From: Streptomyces diastatochromogenes
GTDB taxonomy: Bacteria; Actinomycetota; Actinomycetes; Streptomycetales; Streptomycetaceae
Reading direction: 5' to 3'
Length of the DNA stretch: 64,000 nucleotides
Assembly (NCBI RefSeq): GCF_002242805.1
Contig: NZ_MCGQ01000022.1
Span: 148,051 to 212,050 of the forward strand
A program made the translations under genes and the position numbers. Positions 15,846-24,013 of this stretch are shown here, in pieces. Below the pieces are notes generated by a model that saw nothing but the letters and a program-made list of their open reading frames with translations, did no database searches and was not told where the DNA came from. Each line of letters starts with the position of its first letter. Positions within the stretch are counted from its first letter, which is position 1.

Positions 15846-15939
15846 GCCGCCATCTTGCCAGGACGGCGCTCGGGCGGGCCTGCACCACACCCTCACCCGC
15901 TGCACCCCCGGCTCAACCGCGGGTCGCCGGAAACGCCGG

Positions 15940-15982
15940 GGCCCGGGCGACGACTGTGGGGGTCCACGTCGTCGTCCGGGCC
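15940..15982 (-). terminator. Strong hairpin downstream of the M4 protease
   Basis: Arms 15940-15954 (GGCCCGGGCGACGAC) and 15968-15982 pair over 15 bp with one mismatch and a 13-nt loop, 32 nt past the protease stop on the minus strand. No T-tract follows, as is usual in streptomycetes. Confidence 0.65.
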
Positions 15983-16014
15983 GGCTCCCCCGGGTCAGGC
16001 GGGGTGTCGGTGTC

Positions 16015-17616
16015 TCAGGAGACGTTGACCGCGCTCCAGGCCGCGGCCACGGTGGCGTACTCGGTGCTGGTGGCGCCGTAGAGGTCCTTCGCCGCGTTCA
16101 GAGTGGCGGTGCGGGCGCCCTTGTAGTCCGTGGTGGAGGTCATGTAGACGGTCAGCGCCCGGTACCAGATGGCGGAGGCCTTCTTGTTGCCGATGCCGGT
16201 GACGGTGGAGCCGTTGCAGGTGGGGCTGTTGTAGGAGACGCCGTTGATGGTCTTGGCGCCGCTGCCCTCGCTCGCGAGGTAGAACCAGTGGTTGCCGACG
16301 CCCGAGGAGTAGTGCACGTCGAGGCGGCCGACCGACTTCGACCAGCAGTCGGCGGAGCGGCCGTCCAGGGACGGCTTGTCGAAGCGGCGCAGCCACGGCG
16401 GGGTGGACTGGTCGCTGAAGAGGTAGTCGGGGGTGTCGACCGGGTTGTTGGCGTACCACTCGACCATGGTGCCGAGGATGTCACTGGTGGCCTCGTTCAG
16501 GCCGCCGGACTCACCGCTGTAGCGCAGGTTGGCGGTGGCCGAGGTGACGCCGTGGGTCATCTCGTGACCCATGGTGTCGAGGTCGACCTGCTCGGGGTCG
16601 GTGGTGCCGTCGCCGTCGCCGGTCAGCATGCAGAAGCAGGAGTCCGACCACTGGGCATTGTCCCAGTTGGTGCCGACGTGGACGAAGACGGTGGCGCCGC
16701 GGCCGTCGTTCTTGATGCCGTTACGGCCGAAGGTCGACTTGTAGTAGTCGAACGTCTCCGCGGTGTTGGCGTGCGCGTCGACGGCGGCGGTGGCGCGGTC
16801 GGTGGAGAACTTCCTGCCGTCGCCCCAGGTGTTGTCGGCGTCGGTGAACAGGGTGCCGGATGTGCTCTTCACGGACGAGGACGAGAGGTTGTGTGCGTCC
16901 TTGGTGATGTGGCCGCGCACCGGGTCGATCAGGGCGAAGGTGCCGTCGGCCTGCTGGGTGGTGTCGATGCCGACGTCACCGGTGTACTCGGAGTGGCCGG
17001 TGCCGGTCGCCTCGCGCTCGGCGTCGTAGTTCTCGATCGCCGCGCCGGTGGTGGCGTCGGTGACGAAGACCTCGCCGTGCGGCTGGCCCTTGTCGCCCAG
17101 GCCCTGCACGGTGGTGCGCCAGGCCAGGCGGGGGGTGCCGTCGGCGGCCCACACAATCAGCTCGGGGGTGGACTTGGCCTTGCGCACCAACCCGTGCGAG
17201 CGCTTCAGGGCGCTTGCCGCGGTGCCCTTGGCGTCGACGGCGGGTGTGACGGACTTGAGTGCCACCTTGTGGGCCTTGGCGCGGGTGGATCCCTTGAGCG
17301 AGCCGTCGGCCTTCTGGTGGACGACGAAGTCGCCACCGACGACGGGGAGGCCGTGGTAGGTCCGTTCGAAGCGGACGTGCTGGGTGCCGTCGGCGTCGAT
17401 GACGACGTCCTTGACGTGGAGTCTCTGGCCCGCACCAAAACCGAAGGTGTCGGCGTGCCGGGTCACGTTCGCCTTGGCCTGGGATATCGCCGTGTCGCGG
17501 ACGGAAATTCCGCCCCGCACTGCGCTGGTCTGCGAGTGCGCGGGTACGGCCATCGCGCCCGTGGTGATGACGCCGGCTGCGACCATCGCGGAAAGGGCAA
17601 GAAGGGGACGGGGCAT
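16015..17616 (-). CDS. Secreted M4 (thermolysin-type) neutral metalloprotease
   Basis: A 533-residue preproprotease. The signal peptide (MPRPLLALSAMVAAGVIT...) ends near AVPAHS; an FTP/PepSY-type propeptide follows to about residue 200. The catalytic zinc site is HEMTH at 351-355, with the third ligand E375 in GGLNEATSD. The C-terminal M4 domain contains the usual GVGNHWFYLA-type segment (SSGVGNHWFYLAS). ATG 17616 is preferred because a signal peptide starts there; the frame continues to 17694 without one. It lies 148 bp downstream of a LysR gene in the same direction, with a LysR-type dyad between, so it is probably that regulator's target. Confidence 0.92.
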   Translation of the reverse strand: MPRPLLALSAMVAAGVITTGAMAVPAHSQTSAVRGGISVRDTAISQAKANVTRHADTFGFGAGQRLHVKDVVIDADGTQHVRFERTYHGLPVVGGDFVVHQKADGSLKGSTRAKAHKVALKSVTPAVDAKGTAASALKRSHGLVRKAKSTPELIVWAADGTPRLAWRTTVQGLGDKGQPHGEVFVTDATTGAAIENYDAEREATGTGHSEYTGDVGIDTTQQADGTFALIDPVRGHITKDAHNLSSSSVKSTSGTLFTDADNTWGDGRKFSTDRATAAVDAHANTAETFDYYKSTFGRNGIKNDGRGATVFVHVGTNWDNAQWSDSCFCMLTGDGDGTTDPEQVDLDTMGHEMTHGVTSATANLRYSGESGGLNEATSDILGTMVEWYANNPVDTPDYLFSDQSTPPWLRRFDKPSLDGRSADCWSKSVGRLDVHYSSGVGNHWFYLASEGSGAKTINGVSYNSPTCNGSTVTGIGNKKASAIWYRALTVYMTSTTDYKGARTATLNAAKDLYGATSTEYATVAAAWSAVNVS

Positions 17617-17719
17617 GACGGGGTGATTCCTTCGCTCGTCGTGGGGTGACGACGCCCTGGGGGACGTTGACGCGAAGTGTTCACCAGGTGACATGTTCCT
17701 GACGTGACTTCATCTGGGA

Positions 17720-17737
17720 TATAACCGCGGAGTTATA
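17720..17737. promoter_or_regulatory. LysR-type dyad ahead of the M4 protease
   Basis: TATAAC (17720-17725) and GTTATA (17732-17737) form a perfect 6-bp inverted repeat with 6-bp spacer, A+T-rich in a very GC-rich context. It contains ATAAC-N6-GTTAT, a T-N11-A LysR-box pattern. It lies 104 nt upstream of the protease start and 28 nt past the LysR stop. Confidence 0.55.
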
Positions 17738-17764
17738 GGGCAGGGGGAGCCGTGGCCCGGGCGG

Positions 17765-18745
17765 TCACCTGCGCTCGCCGAGGGCGAACTCCTCTCCCCC
17801 GTCCTCCCACCAGGCCAGATACTGCGGCCGCTGCCGCACCAGCGACAGATAGGCGGCCAGCAGACGCTCGCCTGCCGCGTCGGCGAGTTCGAGCGGAACC
17901 GATTCCGTGTTCCAGGCCAGCAGCAGCCGCCGGTGGAACGGGACGTCCACGAGCGGCCGCTGCACGGTGCCGTGGGCGGGGACGTCGGCGGTCGGCCATA
18001 CGCCGCAGACGGCACGCCGGCCGGCGACCAGGATCTGCGCCACGGACAGGTCCGGCGTCACATGGGCGATGCGCGGAGTGAATCCCGCCGACTGACAGGT
18101 GAGATGAAGGTACGCGTGTACACCGCTCTCGTCGGCCTCCGGCATGACCCACTCCTCGCCCGCCAGCTCATGGAGGCCGACCACCTCCTGGCGCGCCAGC
18201 GGGTGGTCTTCGGGGAGCAGGACGAAGACCGGCTCGCGCAGCAGTGTGCGCGTCTTCACCGACTCGCCGACCGGAAGCGGGAAGCCGGGGAACTCGCCGA
18301 ACACCGCGATGTCGCATTTCGACAGGCTCAGCGATTTCACCAGGGTGTGCACCGAACGGCGGGCGTCTATGGTGAGCCGGCGTTCCGGGACGAGTTCGAA
18401 GAGGGCGGAGACCAGCAGGGACATCAGGGGGCCGGCGGTTCCGCCCGCCCTCAGTGGCGCGGCGGCCTTTCGGTCCGTCTCGGCCGCCGATCGTGCGTGC
18501 TCGCGCAGCCGGTCGAAGCCGACGACGAGGTCACGGGCGCAGCGCAGGACGTACTGTCCGTTCTCGTTCGGGGTCACCCCGTCCGCGCGGCGGATGAAGA
18601 GCGGGCCGCCCAGCTCGTGTTCGATCCGCTTCAGCTGAGCGCTCGTGGCCGGCTGGGACAGCTGCAGCCGTGCGGCGGCCTTGCGGATGCTGCCGGCCTC
18701 GGCGACGGTGAGCAGGATACGGAGATGCCGGAACTCCAGGTGCAT
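17765..18745 (-). CDS. LysR-family transcriptional regulator
   Basis: A 326-residue LTTR. The N-terminal winged HTH is MHLEFRHLRILLTVAEAGSI with KAAARLQLSQPATSAQLKRIE at residues 22-42; residues about 100-300 form the periplasmic-binding-like effector domain. ATG 18745 gives a 6-nt distance to GCGGGGA; ATG 18751 would sit directly on that site. In streptomycetes LysR proteins beside small neutral proteases (SnpR type) activate protease transcription; the adjacent M4 gene and the intervening dyad suggest a similar role. Here the two genes are co-directional rather than divergent. Confidence 0.88.
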   Translation of the reverse strand: MHLEFRHLRILLTVAEAGSIRKAAARLQLSQPATSAQLKRIEHELGGPLFIRRADGVTPNENGQYVLRCARDLVVGFDRLREHARSAAETDRKAAAPLRAGGTAGPLMSLLVSALFELVPERRLTIDARRSVHTLVKSLSLSKCDIAVFGEFPGFPLPVGESVKTRTLLREPVFVLLPEDHPLARQEVVGLHELAGEEWVMPEADESGVHAYLHLTCQSAGFTPRIAHVTPDLSVAQILVAGRRAVCGVWPTADVPAHGTVQRPLVDVPFHRRLLLAWNTESVPLELADAAGERLLAAYLSLVRQRPQYLAWWEDGGEEFALGERR

Positions 18746-19022
18746 GACCATTCCCCGCTCAGCGCGGGGGCCCCTGCACCCCCCTTGACCAGCAGAACCC
18801 GTTGCCCGACGGCATGGTGACCAAGAGTCCGACGGCCCCGTGGGGGCGGCAACCAAGGGACGGTAAAACCTGCGTGCGAACGCTACGGCGTTCCACCCTC
18901 GACGGCGAGCGATCGCCTGCCGGTTACTCCCGAGACGTGCGGGATGCCCACGGTGTCCCAAACGGACCGTACATATGCGGAATCCTTTCTTCGGCGAGTC
19001 CGGCGTCAGTAGGGTGACCTCC
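18746..19022. promoter_or_regulatory. Divergent intergenic region between LysR and the rml operon
   Basis: 277 bp between divergent starts. It includes a short hairpin (CCCGCT...AGCGCGGG near 18754-18770), a GCGATCGC palindrome near 18909, and an A+T-rich TACATATGC near 18970 that could be a -10 region for rmlA. No boxes can be fixed with confidence. Confidence 0.35.
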
Positions 19023-20090
19023 GTGAAGGCACTCCTGTTGTCCGGTGGCTCAGGTACCCGTTTGCGCCCCATCACGCATACGTCGGCGAAACAACTCGTA
19101 CCGGTCGCGAACAAGCCGGTGCTGTTCTACGGTCTGGAGGCGATCGCCGGGGCGGGCATCACCCAGGTCGGGATCATCGTCGGGGACACCGCCGAGGAGA
19201 TCCGGGAGGCGGTCGGCGACGGTTCCGCGTTCGGTCTCGACGTCACCTACATCCCGCAGGCTGCTCCGCTGGGGCTGGCCCATGCGGTGCTGATCGCCCG
19301 CGAGTTCCTGGGCGACGACGACTTCGTGATGTACCTCGGCGACAACTTCATCGTCGGTGGCATCACGGATCTGGTGGACGCCTTCCGGGCCGAGCGGCCT
19401 CAGGCGCAGATCCTGTTGACGAAGGTGCCGAACCCGACCGCGTTCGGGGTGGCCGAGCTGGACGCGGCGGGCCAGGTGATCGGCCTGGAGGAGAAGCCCA
19501 GCCATCCCAAGAGCGAGCTGGCGCTGGTGGGCGTCTATCTGTTCACCCCGGCGATCCACGAGGCCGTACGGTCCATCGAGCCGTCCTGGCGCGGCGAGTT
19601 GGAGATCACGCATGCCATCCAGTGGCTGATCGACGCCGGGCGCGATGTGCGCTCCACGACGATCTCCGGGTACTGGAAGGACACCGGGAACGTCACCGAC
19701 ATGCTCGAGGTCAACCGCTCGGTGCTGGAGACCCTGGAGCGCCGGATCGACGGCACGGTCGACGACGACAGCGAGATCATCGGCCGGGTGCGGATCGAGC
19801 CCGGGGCGAAGGTGACCGGCAGCCGGATCGTGGGCCCGGTGGTCGTCGGCGCGAACACCGTGATCACCGACTCCTATGTCGGCCCCTTCACCTCGATATC
19901 CGGCGACTGCCGGATCGAGGACAGCGAGATCGAGTACTCGATCGTGCTGCGCGACTCCTCGGTGAGCGGCGTCCGGCGGGTGGAGGCCTCCCTCATCGGC
20001 CGCAACGTCGAGGTCACTCCCGCGCCCCGCAAGCCCGCCGCCCACCGTTTCGTCCTCGGCGACCACAGCAAGGTGCAGATCTCGTCATGA
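19023..20090 (+). CDS. rmlA: Glucose-1-phosphate thymidylyltransferase, long (StrD) type
   Basis: A 355-residue nucleotidyltransferase that makes dTDP-glucose from glucose-1-phosphate and dTTP. Residues 2-14 hold the signature KALLLSGGSGTRL, and the sugar-binding site is DNFIVGG-like. Residues from about 245 form a left-handed beta-helix tail (GRVRIEPGAKVTGSRIVGPV), as in StrD-type enzymes rather than the 290-residue RfbA. I chose GTG 19023 (GGGTGA 5 nt upstream), because homologues begin at the KALLLSGG strand. It opens a rightward operon whose next genes overlap by 4 nt each. Confidence 0.93.
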   Translation: MKALLLSGGSGTRLRPITHTSAKQLVPVANKPVLFYGLEAIAGAGITQVGIIVGDTAEEIREAVGDGSAFGLDVTYIPQAAPLGLAHAVLIAREFLGDDDFVMYLGDNFIVGGITDLVDAFRAERPQAQILLTKVPNPTAFGVAELDAAGQVIGLEEKPSHPKSELALVGVYLFTPAIHEAVRSIEPSWRGELEITHAIQWLIDAGRDVRSTTISGYWKDTGNVTDMLEVNRSVLETLERRIDGTVDDDSEIIGRVRIEPGAKVTGSRIVGPVVVGANTVITDSYVGPFTSISGDCRIEDSEIEYSIVLRDSSVSGVRRVEASLIGRNVEVTPAPRKPAAHRFVLGDHSKVQISS

Positions 20091-21097
20091 CGACCCCTTC
20101 CTCTCCCGCCCGCCCGACCCGGATCCTGGTGACCGGCGGCGCCGGTTTCATCGGCTCGCACTACGTCCGCACGCTCCTCGGCCCGGCCGACCCGGGCGAT
20201 GTGGCGGTCACGGTGCTGGACAAGCTCACCTACGCGGGCAATCCGGCCAACCTCGACGCGGTGGGCGATCACCCCGGATTCGCCTTCGTCAAGGGCGACA
20301 TCTGCGACGCCGAGCTGGTCGACGAGTTGCTCGCCCGGCACGACGAGGTCGTCCACTTCGCCGCCGAGTCGCACGTGGACCGATCCATCGACGGCGGGGC
20401 GGAGTTCGTCCGCACGAACGTGGTGGGCACGCACACCCTGGTCGACGCCGCCCACCGGGCCGGGATCAGGACCTTCGTGCACGTCTCCACCGACGAGGTG
20501 TACGGCTCCGTCGACTCCGGCTCCTGGCCGGAGACCGACCCCCTGCGCCCCAACTCCCCGTACGCCGCATCCAAGGCGTCCAGCGACCTGATCGCCCTCG
20601 CCTACCACCGCACCCACGGTCTCGACGTACGGGTGACCCGCTGCTCCAACAACTACGGGCACCACCAGTTCCCCGAGAAGGTCATCCCGCTCTTCGTCAC
20701 CAACCTGCTGGACGGCAGGAAGGTCCCGCTGTACGGCGACGGCGGCAACATCCGTGACTGGCTGCACATCGACGACCACGTCCAGGGCATCGAGCTGGTG
20801 CGCACCAAGGGGCGGGCCGGTGAGGTCTACAACATCGGCGGCGGCACCGAGCTGTCCAACAAGGAGCTGACCGCCCTGCTGCTGGAGGCCTGCGGCGCGG
20901 GCTGGGACACGAGCGTCGAGTACGTCGCCGATCGCAAGGGCCACGACCGCCGCTACTCCGTGGACTGCGCCAAGATCCGCACGGAACTCGGCTACGAGCC
21001 CCGCAAGGACTTCGCCACCGGCCTTGCGGAGACGGTCACTTGGTACCGCGAGAACCGCGCCTGGTGGGAGGCGCTGAAGGAGCGCGTGGCGCCGTGA
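20087..21097 (+). CDS. rmlB: dTDP-glucose 4,6-dehydratase
   Basis: A 336-residue extended SDR. It carries the NAD motif GGAGFIGSHYV at residues 15-25, and the YxxxK pair in SPYAASKASSD. HVSTDEVYGSV and FPEKVIPLFVTN are diagnostic of RmlB. It converts dTDP-glucose to dTDP-4-keto-6-deoxyglucose, the branch point to rhamnose and aminosugars. ATG 20087 overlaps the rmlA stop (ATGA). Both a rhamnose reductase and DegT aminotransferases lie in the locus, so its product may feed two sugars. Confidence 0.95.
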   Translation: MTTPSSPARPTRILVTGGAGFIGSHYVRTLLGPADPGDVAVTVLDKLTYAGNPANLDAVGDHPGFAFVKGDICDAELVDELLARHDEVVHFAAESHVDRSIDGGAEFVRTNVVGTHTLVDAAHRAGIRTFVHVSTDEVYGSVDSGSWPETDPLRPNSPYAASKASSDLIALAYHRTHGLDVRVTRCSNNYGHHQFPEKVIPLFVTNLLDGRKVPLYGDGGNIRDWLHIDDHVQGIELVRTKGRAGEVYNIGGGTELSNKELTALLLEACGAGWDTSVEYVADRKGHDRRYSVDCAKIRTELGYEPRKDFATGLAETVTWYRENRAWWEALKERVAP

Positions 21098-21987
21098 CCT
21101 CCACGTGGCTGATCACCGGCGCCACCGGGATGCTCGGGCAGGACGTCGTGGCGCGGCTCCGCCGGGACGGCGAGAAGGTCGTCGGCCTGGCCCGGGAGGG
21201 TCTCGACATCACCGACGCCGGCGCGGTCCACGACGCGGTCGACGCGCACCGGCCCCGGATCGTGGTCAACTGCGCCGCGTGGACGGCCGTCGACGACGCC
21301 GAGGCGCGCGAGGCGGACGCCCTGCGGGTCAACGGCGACGGGCCCGGGCACCTCGCCGAGGCGTGTGCGAAGACCGGCGCCAGGCTGGTTCAGGTCTCCA
21401 CGGACTACGTGTTCGCGGGCGACGCCGCCGGCCCGTACCGCGAGGACGCCCCGACGGCACCGCGCAGCGCGTACGGACGTACGAAGCAGGCGGGGGAACA
21501 GGCCGTGCTGGCCGCGCTCCCGGACGCGGGGTATGTCGTGCGTACGGCCTGGCTGTACGGGGCGGGGGGCCGGAATTTCGTCAGCACGATGATCGGACTC
21601 GAGTCCGTCAAGGACACCGTCGACGTGGTGGACGACCAGTACGGACAGCCCACCTGGACCGTGGACCTCGCGGACCGGCTGGTACGGCTCGGGCAGGCCG
21701 CCCTCGCCGGTACCGCGCCCGCCGGGATCTACCACGGCACCAGCGGTGGGGAGACGACCTGGTGCGGCCTGGCCCAGGAGATCTTCCGGCTGCTGGGCGC
21801 GGACCCCGGACGCGTCCGGCCGACCACCAGCACCGCTTTCGCGCGGCCCGCTCCCCGCCCCTCGTACAGCGTCCTGGGGCACGACCGCTGGCGCCGGGCG
21901 GGGATCGAACCCATCCGTCCCTGGCGCGAGGCGCTGGAGGCGGCTTTTCCGGCTCTGCTCGACGAAAAGAGAGGTCCAGCCCGGTGA
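21094..21987 (+). CDS. rmlD: dTDP-4-dehydrorhamnose reductase
   Basis: A 297-residue SDR of the RmlD family. NADPH motif GATGMLGQDV at residues 8-17, NCAAWTAVDDAEA, STDYVFAG and the YxxxK pair in SAYGRTKQAGE are all present. It catalyses the last step to dTDP-L-rhamnose. GTG 21094 overlaps the rmlB stop (GTGA). The 3,5-epimerase gene rmlC, normally needed between rmlB and rmlD, is not in the window. Confidence 0.94.
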   Translation: MTSTWLITGATGMLGQDVVARLRRDGEKVVGLAREGLDITDAGAVHDAVDAHRPRIVVNCAAWTAVDDAEAREADALRVNGDGPGHLAEACAKTGARLVQVSTDYVFAGDAAGPYREDAPTAPRSAYGRTKQAGEQAVLAALPDAGYVVRTAWLYGAGGRNFVSTMIGLESVKDTVDVVDDQYGQPTWTVDLADRLVRLGQAALAGTAPAGIYHGTSGGETTWCGLAQEIFRLLGADPGRVRPTTSTAFARPAPRPSYSVLGHDRWRRAGIEPIRPWREALEAAFPALLDEKRGPAR

Positions 21988-22583
21988 GCTTCACGATCCA
22001 GCCGACCGCACAGGTCGACGAGACGGCCACGGTCGGTGACGGAACGACGGTCTGGGATCTGGCCCAGATACGGGAGGACGCCCGGCTGGGCAGCGGGTGC
22101 ATCGTGGGCCGGGGAGCCTATGTGGGGCCGGGGGTGCGGATCGGCGACCACGTGAAGCTCCAGAACTACGCCTTGGTCTACGAACCCGCGGTGCTCGGTG
22201 ACGGGGTGTTCGTCGGCCCGGCGGCGGTGCTCACCAACGACTACTTTCCCCGTTCGGTGGACCCGGAGGGCCGGCTGAAGCGCGGTGGTGACTGGCAGGC
22301 CGTGGCGGTGGTGGTGGCCGAGGGGGCGTCGCTGGGGGCCCGTTCGGTGTGTGTGGCGCCGGTACGCGTCGGTCGTTGGGCGCTGGTCGCGGCGGGTGCC
22401 GTGGTGACGCGGGACGTGCCGGACTTCGCGCTCGTGGCCGGCGTTCCGGCGCGCCGGATCGGCTGGGTCGGCCGGGCCGGCGTACGACTGGTCGAGCGCG
22501 AAGGGGAGTCGGGCGGATGGGAGTGCCCGGAGACGGGCGCGCTGTACGACGAGAAGGACGGCGAACTCGTGGAACGCGCATGA
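21984..22583 (+). CDS. Left-handed beta-helix sugar N-acetyltransferase (WbpD/WlbB-like)
   Basis: A 199-residue hexapeptide-repeat acyltransferase. It has the hallmarks of the WbpD/WlbB/FdtC group: PTAQVDETATVGDGTTVW at the start, HVKLQNYALVYEPAV in the middle, VFVGPAAVLTNDYFPRS, and PDFALVAGVPARRIGW at the end. WbpD acetylates the 3-amino group of a UDP-GlcNAc-derived uronic acid; FdtC acts on dTDP-3-aminosugars. GTG 21984 overlaps the rmlD stop (GTGA). The locus also encodes WbpA-, WbpB-, WbpE- and WbpI-like proteins, which favours the UDP-uronate role, but its place in the rml operon leaves a dTDP-sugar substrate open. Confidence 0.85.
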   Translation: MSFTIQPTAQVDETATVGDGTTVWDLAQIREDARLGSGCIVGRGAYVGPGVRIGDHVKLQNYALVYEPAVLGDGVFVGPAAVLTNDYFPRSVDPEGRLKRGGDWQAVAVVVAEGASLGARSVCVAPVRVGRWALVAAGAVVTRDVPDFALVAGVPARRIGWVGRAGVRLVEREGESGGWECPETGALYDEKDGELVERA

Positions 22584-22630
22584 CACCTGATTCTCCCAAA
22601 ACGCCAATCCTCGAACATCCGCAGGCATAA

Positions 22631-22673
22631 CATGTGTGCGAACTGTGCAGGCCGGGCACAGTGAGCACACATG
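22631..22673. promoter_or_regulatory. Long inverted repeat between two EPS transcription units
   Basis: CATGTGTGCGAACTGTGC (22631-22648) pairs with 22656-22673 across a 7-nt loop: 9 bp perfect, a 3-nt bulge with partial match, then 6 bp perfect. It lies 47 nt past the acetyltransferase stop and has no T-tract. It could be a terminator or a two-site operator for the next gene. The rest of the 266-bp gap up to 22849 is GC-rich without recognisable coding. Confidence 0.55.
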
Positions 22674-22849
22674 CCAGTAGTGCCCAGGGGGGGTACCGGG
22701 TGGGGACACCTGTGTCTGCAGCGAGGAGTGACGACCGCTCCGGCGCCTGACGTCTGACGTCTGCCTTCCGCCGCGTGACCTTCGGCGACGCGGCGATCAC
22801 GAGTCTGTTCAAAACACAGGACCCACAGGGGGGTTGGTGTGTCCCAACG

Positions 22850-24013
22850 ATGACCATCACACGTCTGCAGGCGCTCGGTCATGAGGAACCGCCGCTGCTC
22901 GCACTCGCCCAACGACTCCTCGCGGTCGCCGAGTCGGGGCTCGGGTCGATGCTGCTCCCCGGCGGCGAGGTCTTCGCCTTCACCATGGCCGGGCGGCAAG
23001 CCCCCGACGGTTCCTGGACCTTGGAGCGGCGCGGGACCAGTACCCGGTACGCGGCCATCACCGCGCTGGGCACCCGGTTCCTCCCCGAGGACCGCCAGCG
23101 TGCGGTGCTCGCGGGACGTACCGCCCAGGAGTTCACGGGTCTGCTGATCGAGTCACTGCCCGCGGTGACCAACCTCGGTGACGCGGCGCTCATCGCCTGG
23201 GCCGCCGCCGAGACCGGGCACCCCAAACTGTCCGACGCCCTCGCGCGGGTCGAGGCCCTGGACGAGGAGGGCCGGCCGCAGTACACCGTCGAGGCGGCGT
23301 GGGTGCTGTCCGCCCTCGCGGCGGCTCGCGACACGGTCGACGTGGAGAGACGTTTCACCGCAGCCCGCGACCGTCTGCTGCGGGCCCGGATCGGCGACAG
23401 CCCGCTGTTCCCGCACGCCACCGGGCCCGGTCTGGTGCCCTGGTACCGGGCGCATGTGAGCTGCTTCGCCGACCAGACCTACCCGCTCCAGGCCCTGGCC
23501 CGCGCACACGCCAGTGGCGACGGCGACCCGGAGGCGCTGGCCGCGGCCGAGGCGTGCGCGGCACGCATCTGCGAGCTGCAGGGGGACGGCGGGCAGTGGT
23601 GGTGGCACTACGACGCGCGCACCGGCGGTGTCGTGGAGGGCTACCCGGTCTACAGCGTCCACCAGCACGCGATGGCACCGACCGCCCTGTTCGATCTCAC
23701 CGACGCCGGCGGCACCGACTTCGGCGCGTCGATCCGCAAGGGCCTGCGCTGGATGACGGACGTGCCCGAACTGGCCGGCGCGGAACACCGGGAGCCGTTG
23801 ATCCTCGACAAGCTGGGCGTCACCTGGCGCAAGGTCTACCGGGGCGATCCGAAGAAGGCCGTACGCGCCGCCCGAGGGCTCGGGACCCGCATCGCTCCGA
23901 ACCTCCGGCTGAAGTCCCTGGACCGGGTGTACCGCCCGGTCTCCGTGGACCGCGAATGCCGGCCGTACGAGTTCGGCTGGATGCTCTACGCCTGGCAGGG
24001 GGGCCGGATATGA
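22850..24013 (+). CDS. Conserved protein of unknown function, probable alpha/alpha-toroid
   Basis: A 387-residue protein with regularly spaced helical pairs and the short motifs GDAALIAWAAAETGH, YTVEAAWVLSALAAA, HVSCFADQTYPLQALARAHA and WWWHYDARTGGVVEGYPVYSVHQHAMAP. This is the look of an (alpha/alpha)6-barrel as in epimerases, glycoside hydrolases and terpene-cyclase-like proteins. No signal peptide is seen. I recognise no named family. The start is uncertain: ATG 22850 is chosen, GTG 22775 would add 25 residues, and neither has a good ribosome site. Its stop overlaps the TagA-type glycosyltransferase gene (ATGA), so it probably acts in polysaccharide synthesis. Confidence 0.7.
   Translation: MTITRLQALGHEEPPLLALAQRLLAVAESGLGSMLLPGGEVFAFTMAGRQAPDGSWTLERRGTSTRYAAITALGTRFLPEDRQRAVLAGRTAQEFTGLLIESLPAVTNLGDAALIAWAAAETGHPKLSDALARVEALDEEGRPQYTVEAAWVLSALAAARDTVDVERRFTAARDRLLRARIGDSPLFPHATGPGLVPWYRAHVSCFADQTYPLQALARAHASGDGDPEALAAAEACAARICELQGDGGQWWWHYDARTGGVVEGYPVYSVHQHAMAPTALFDLTDAGGTDFGASIRKGLRWMTDVPELAGAEHREPLILDKLGVTWRKVYRGDPKKAVRAARGLGTRIAPNLRLKSLDRVYRPVSVDRECRPYEFGWMLYAWQGGRI

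Noticed and set aside
18750..18790. Possible terminator in the LysR/rmlA gap
   Set aside because: The hairpin is short and lies between divergent starts, so there is no transcript for it to end.
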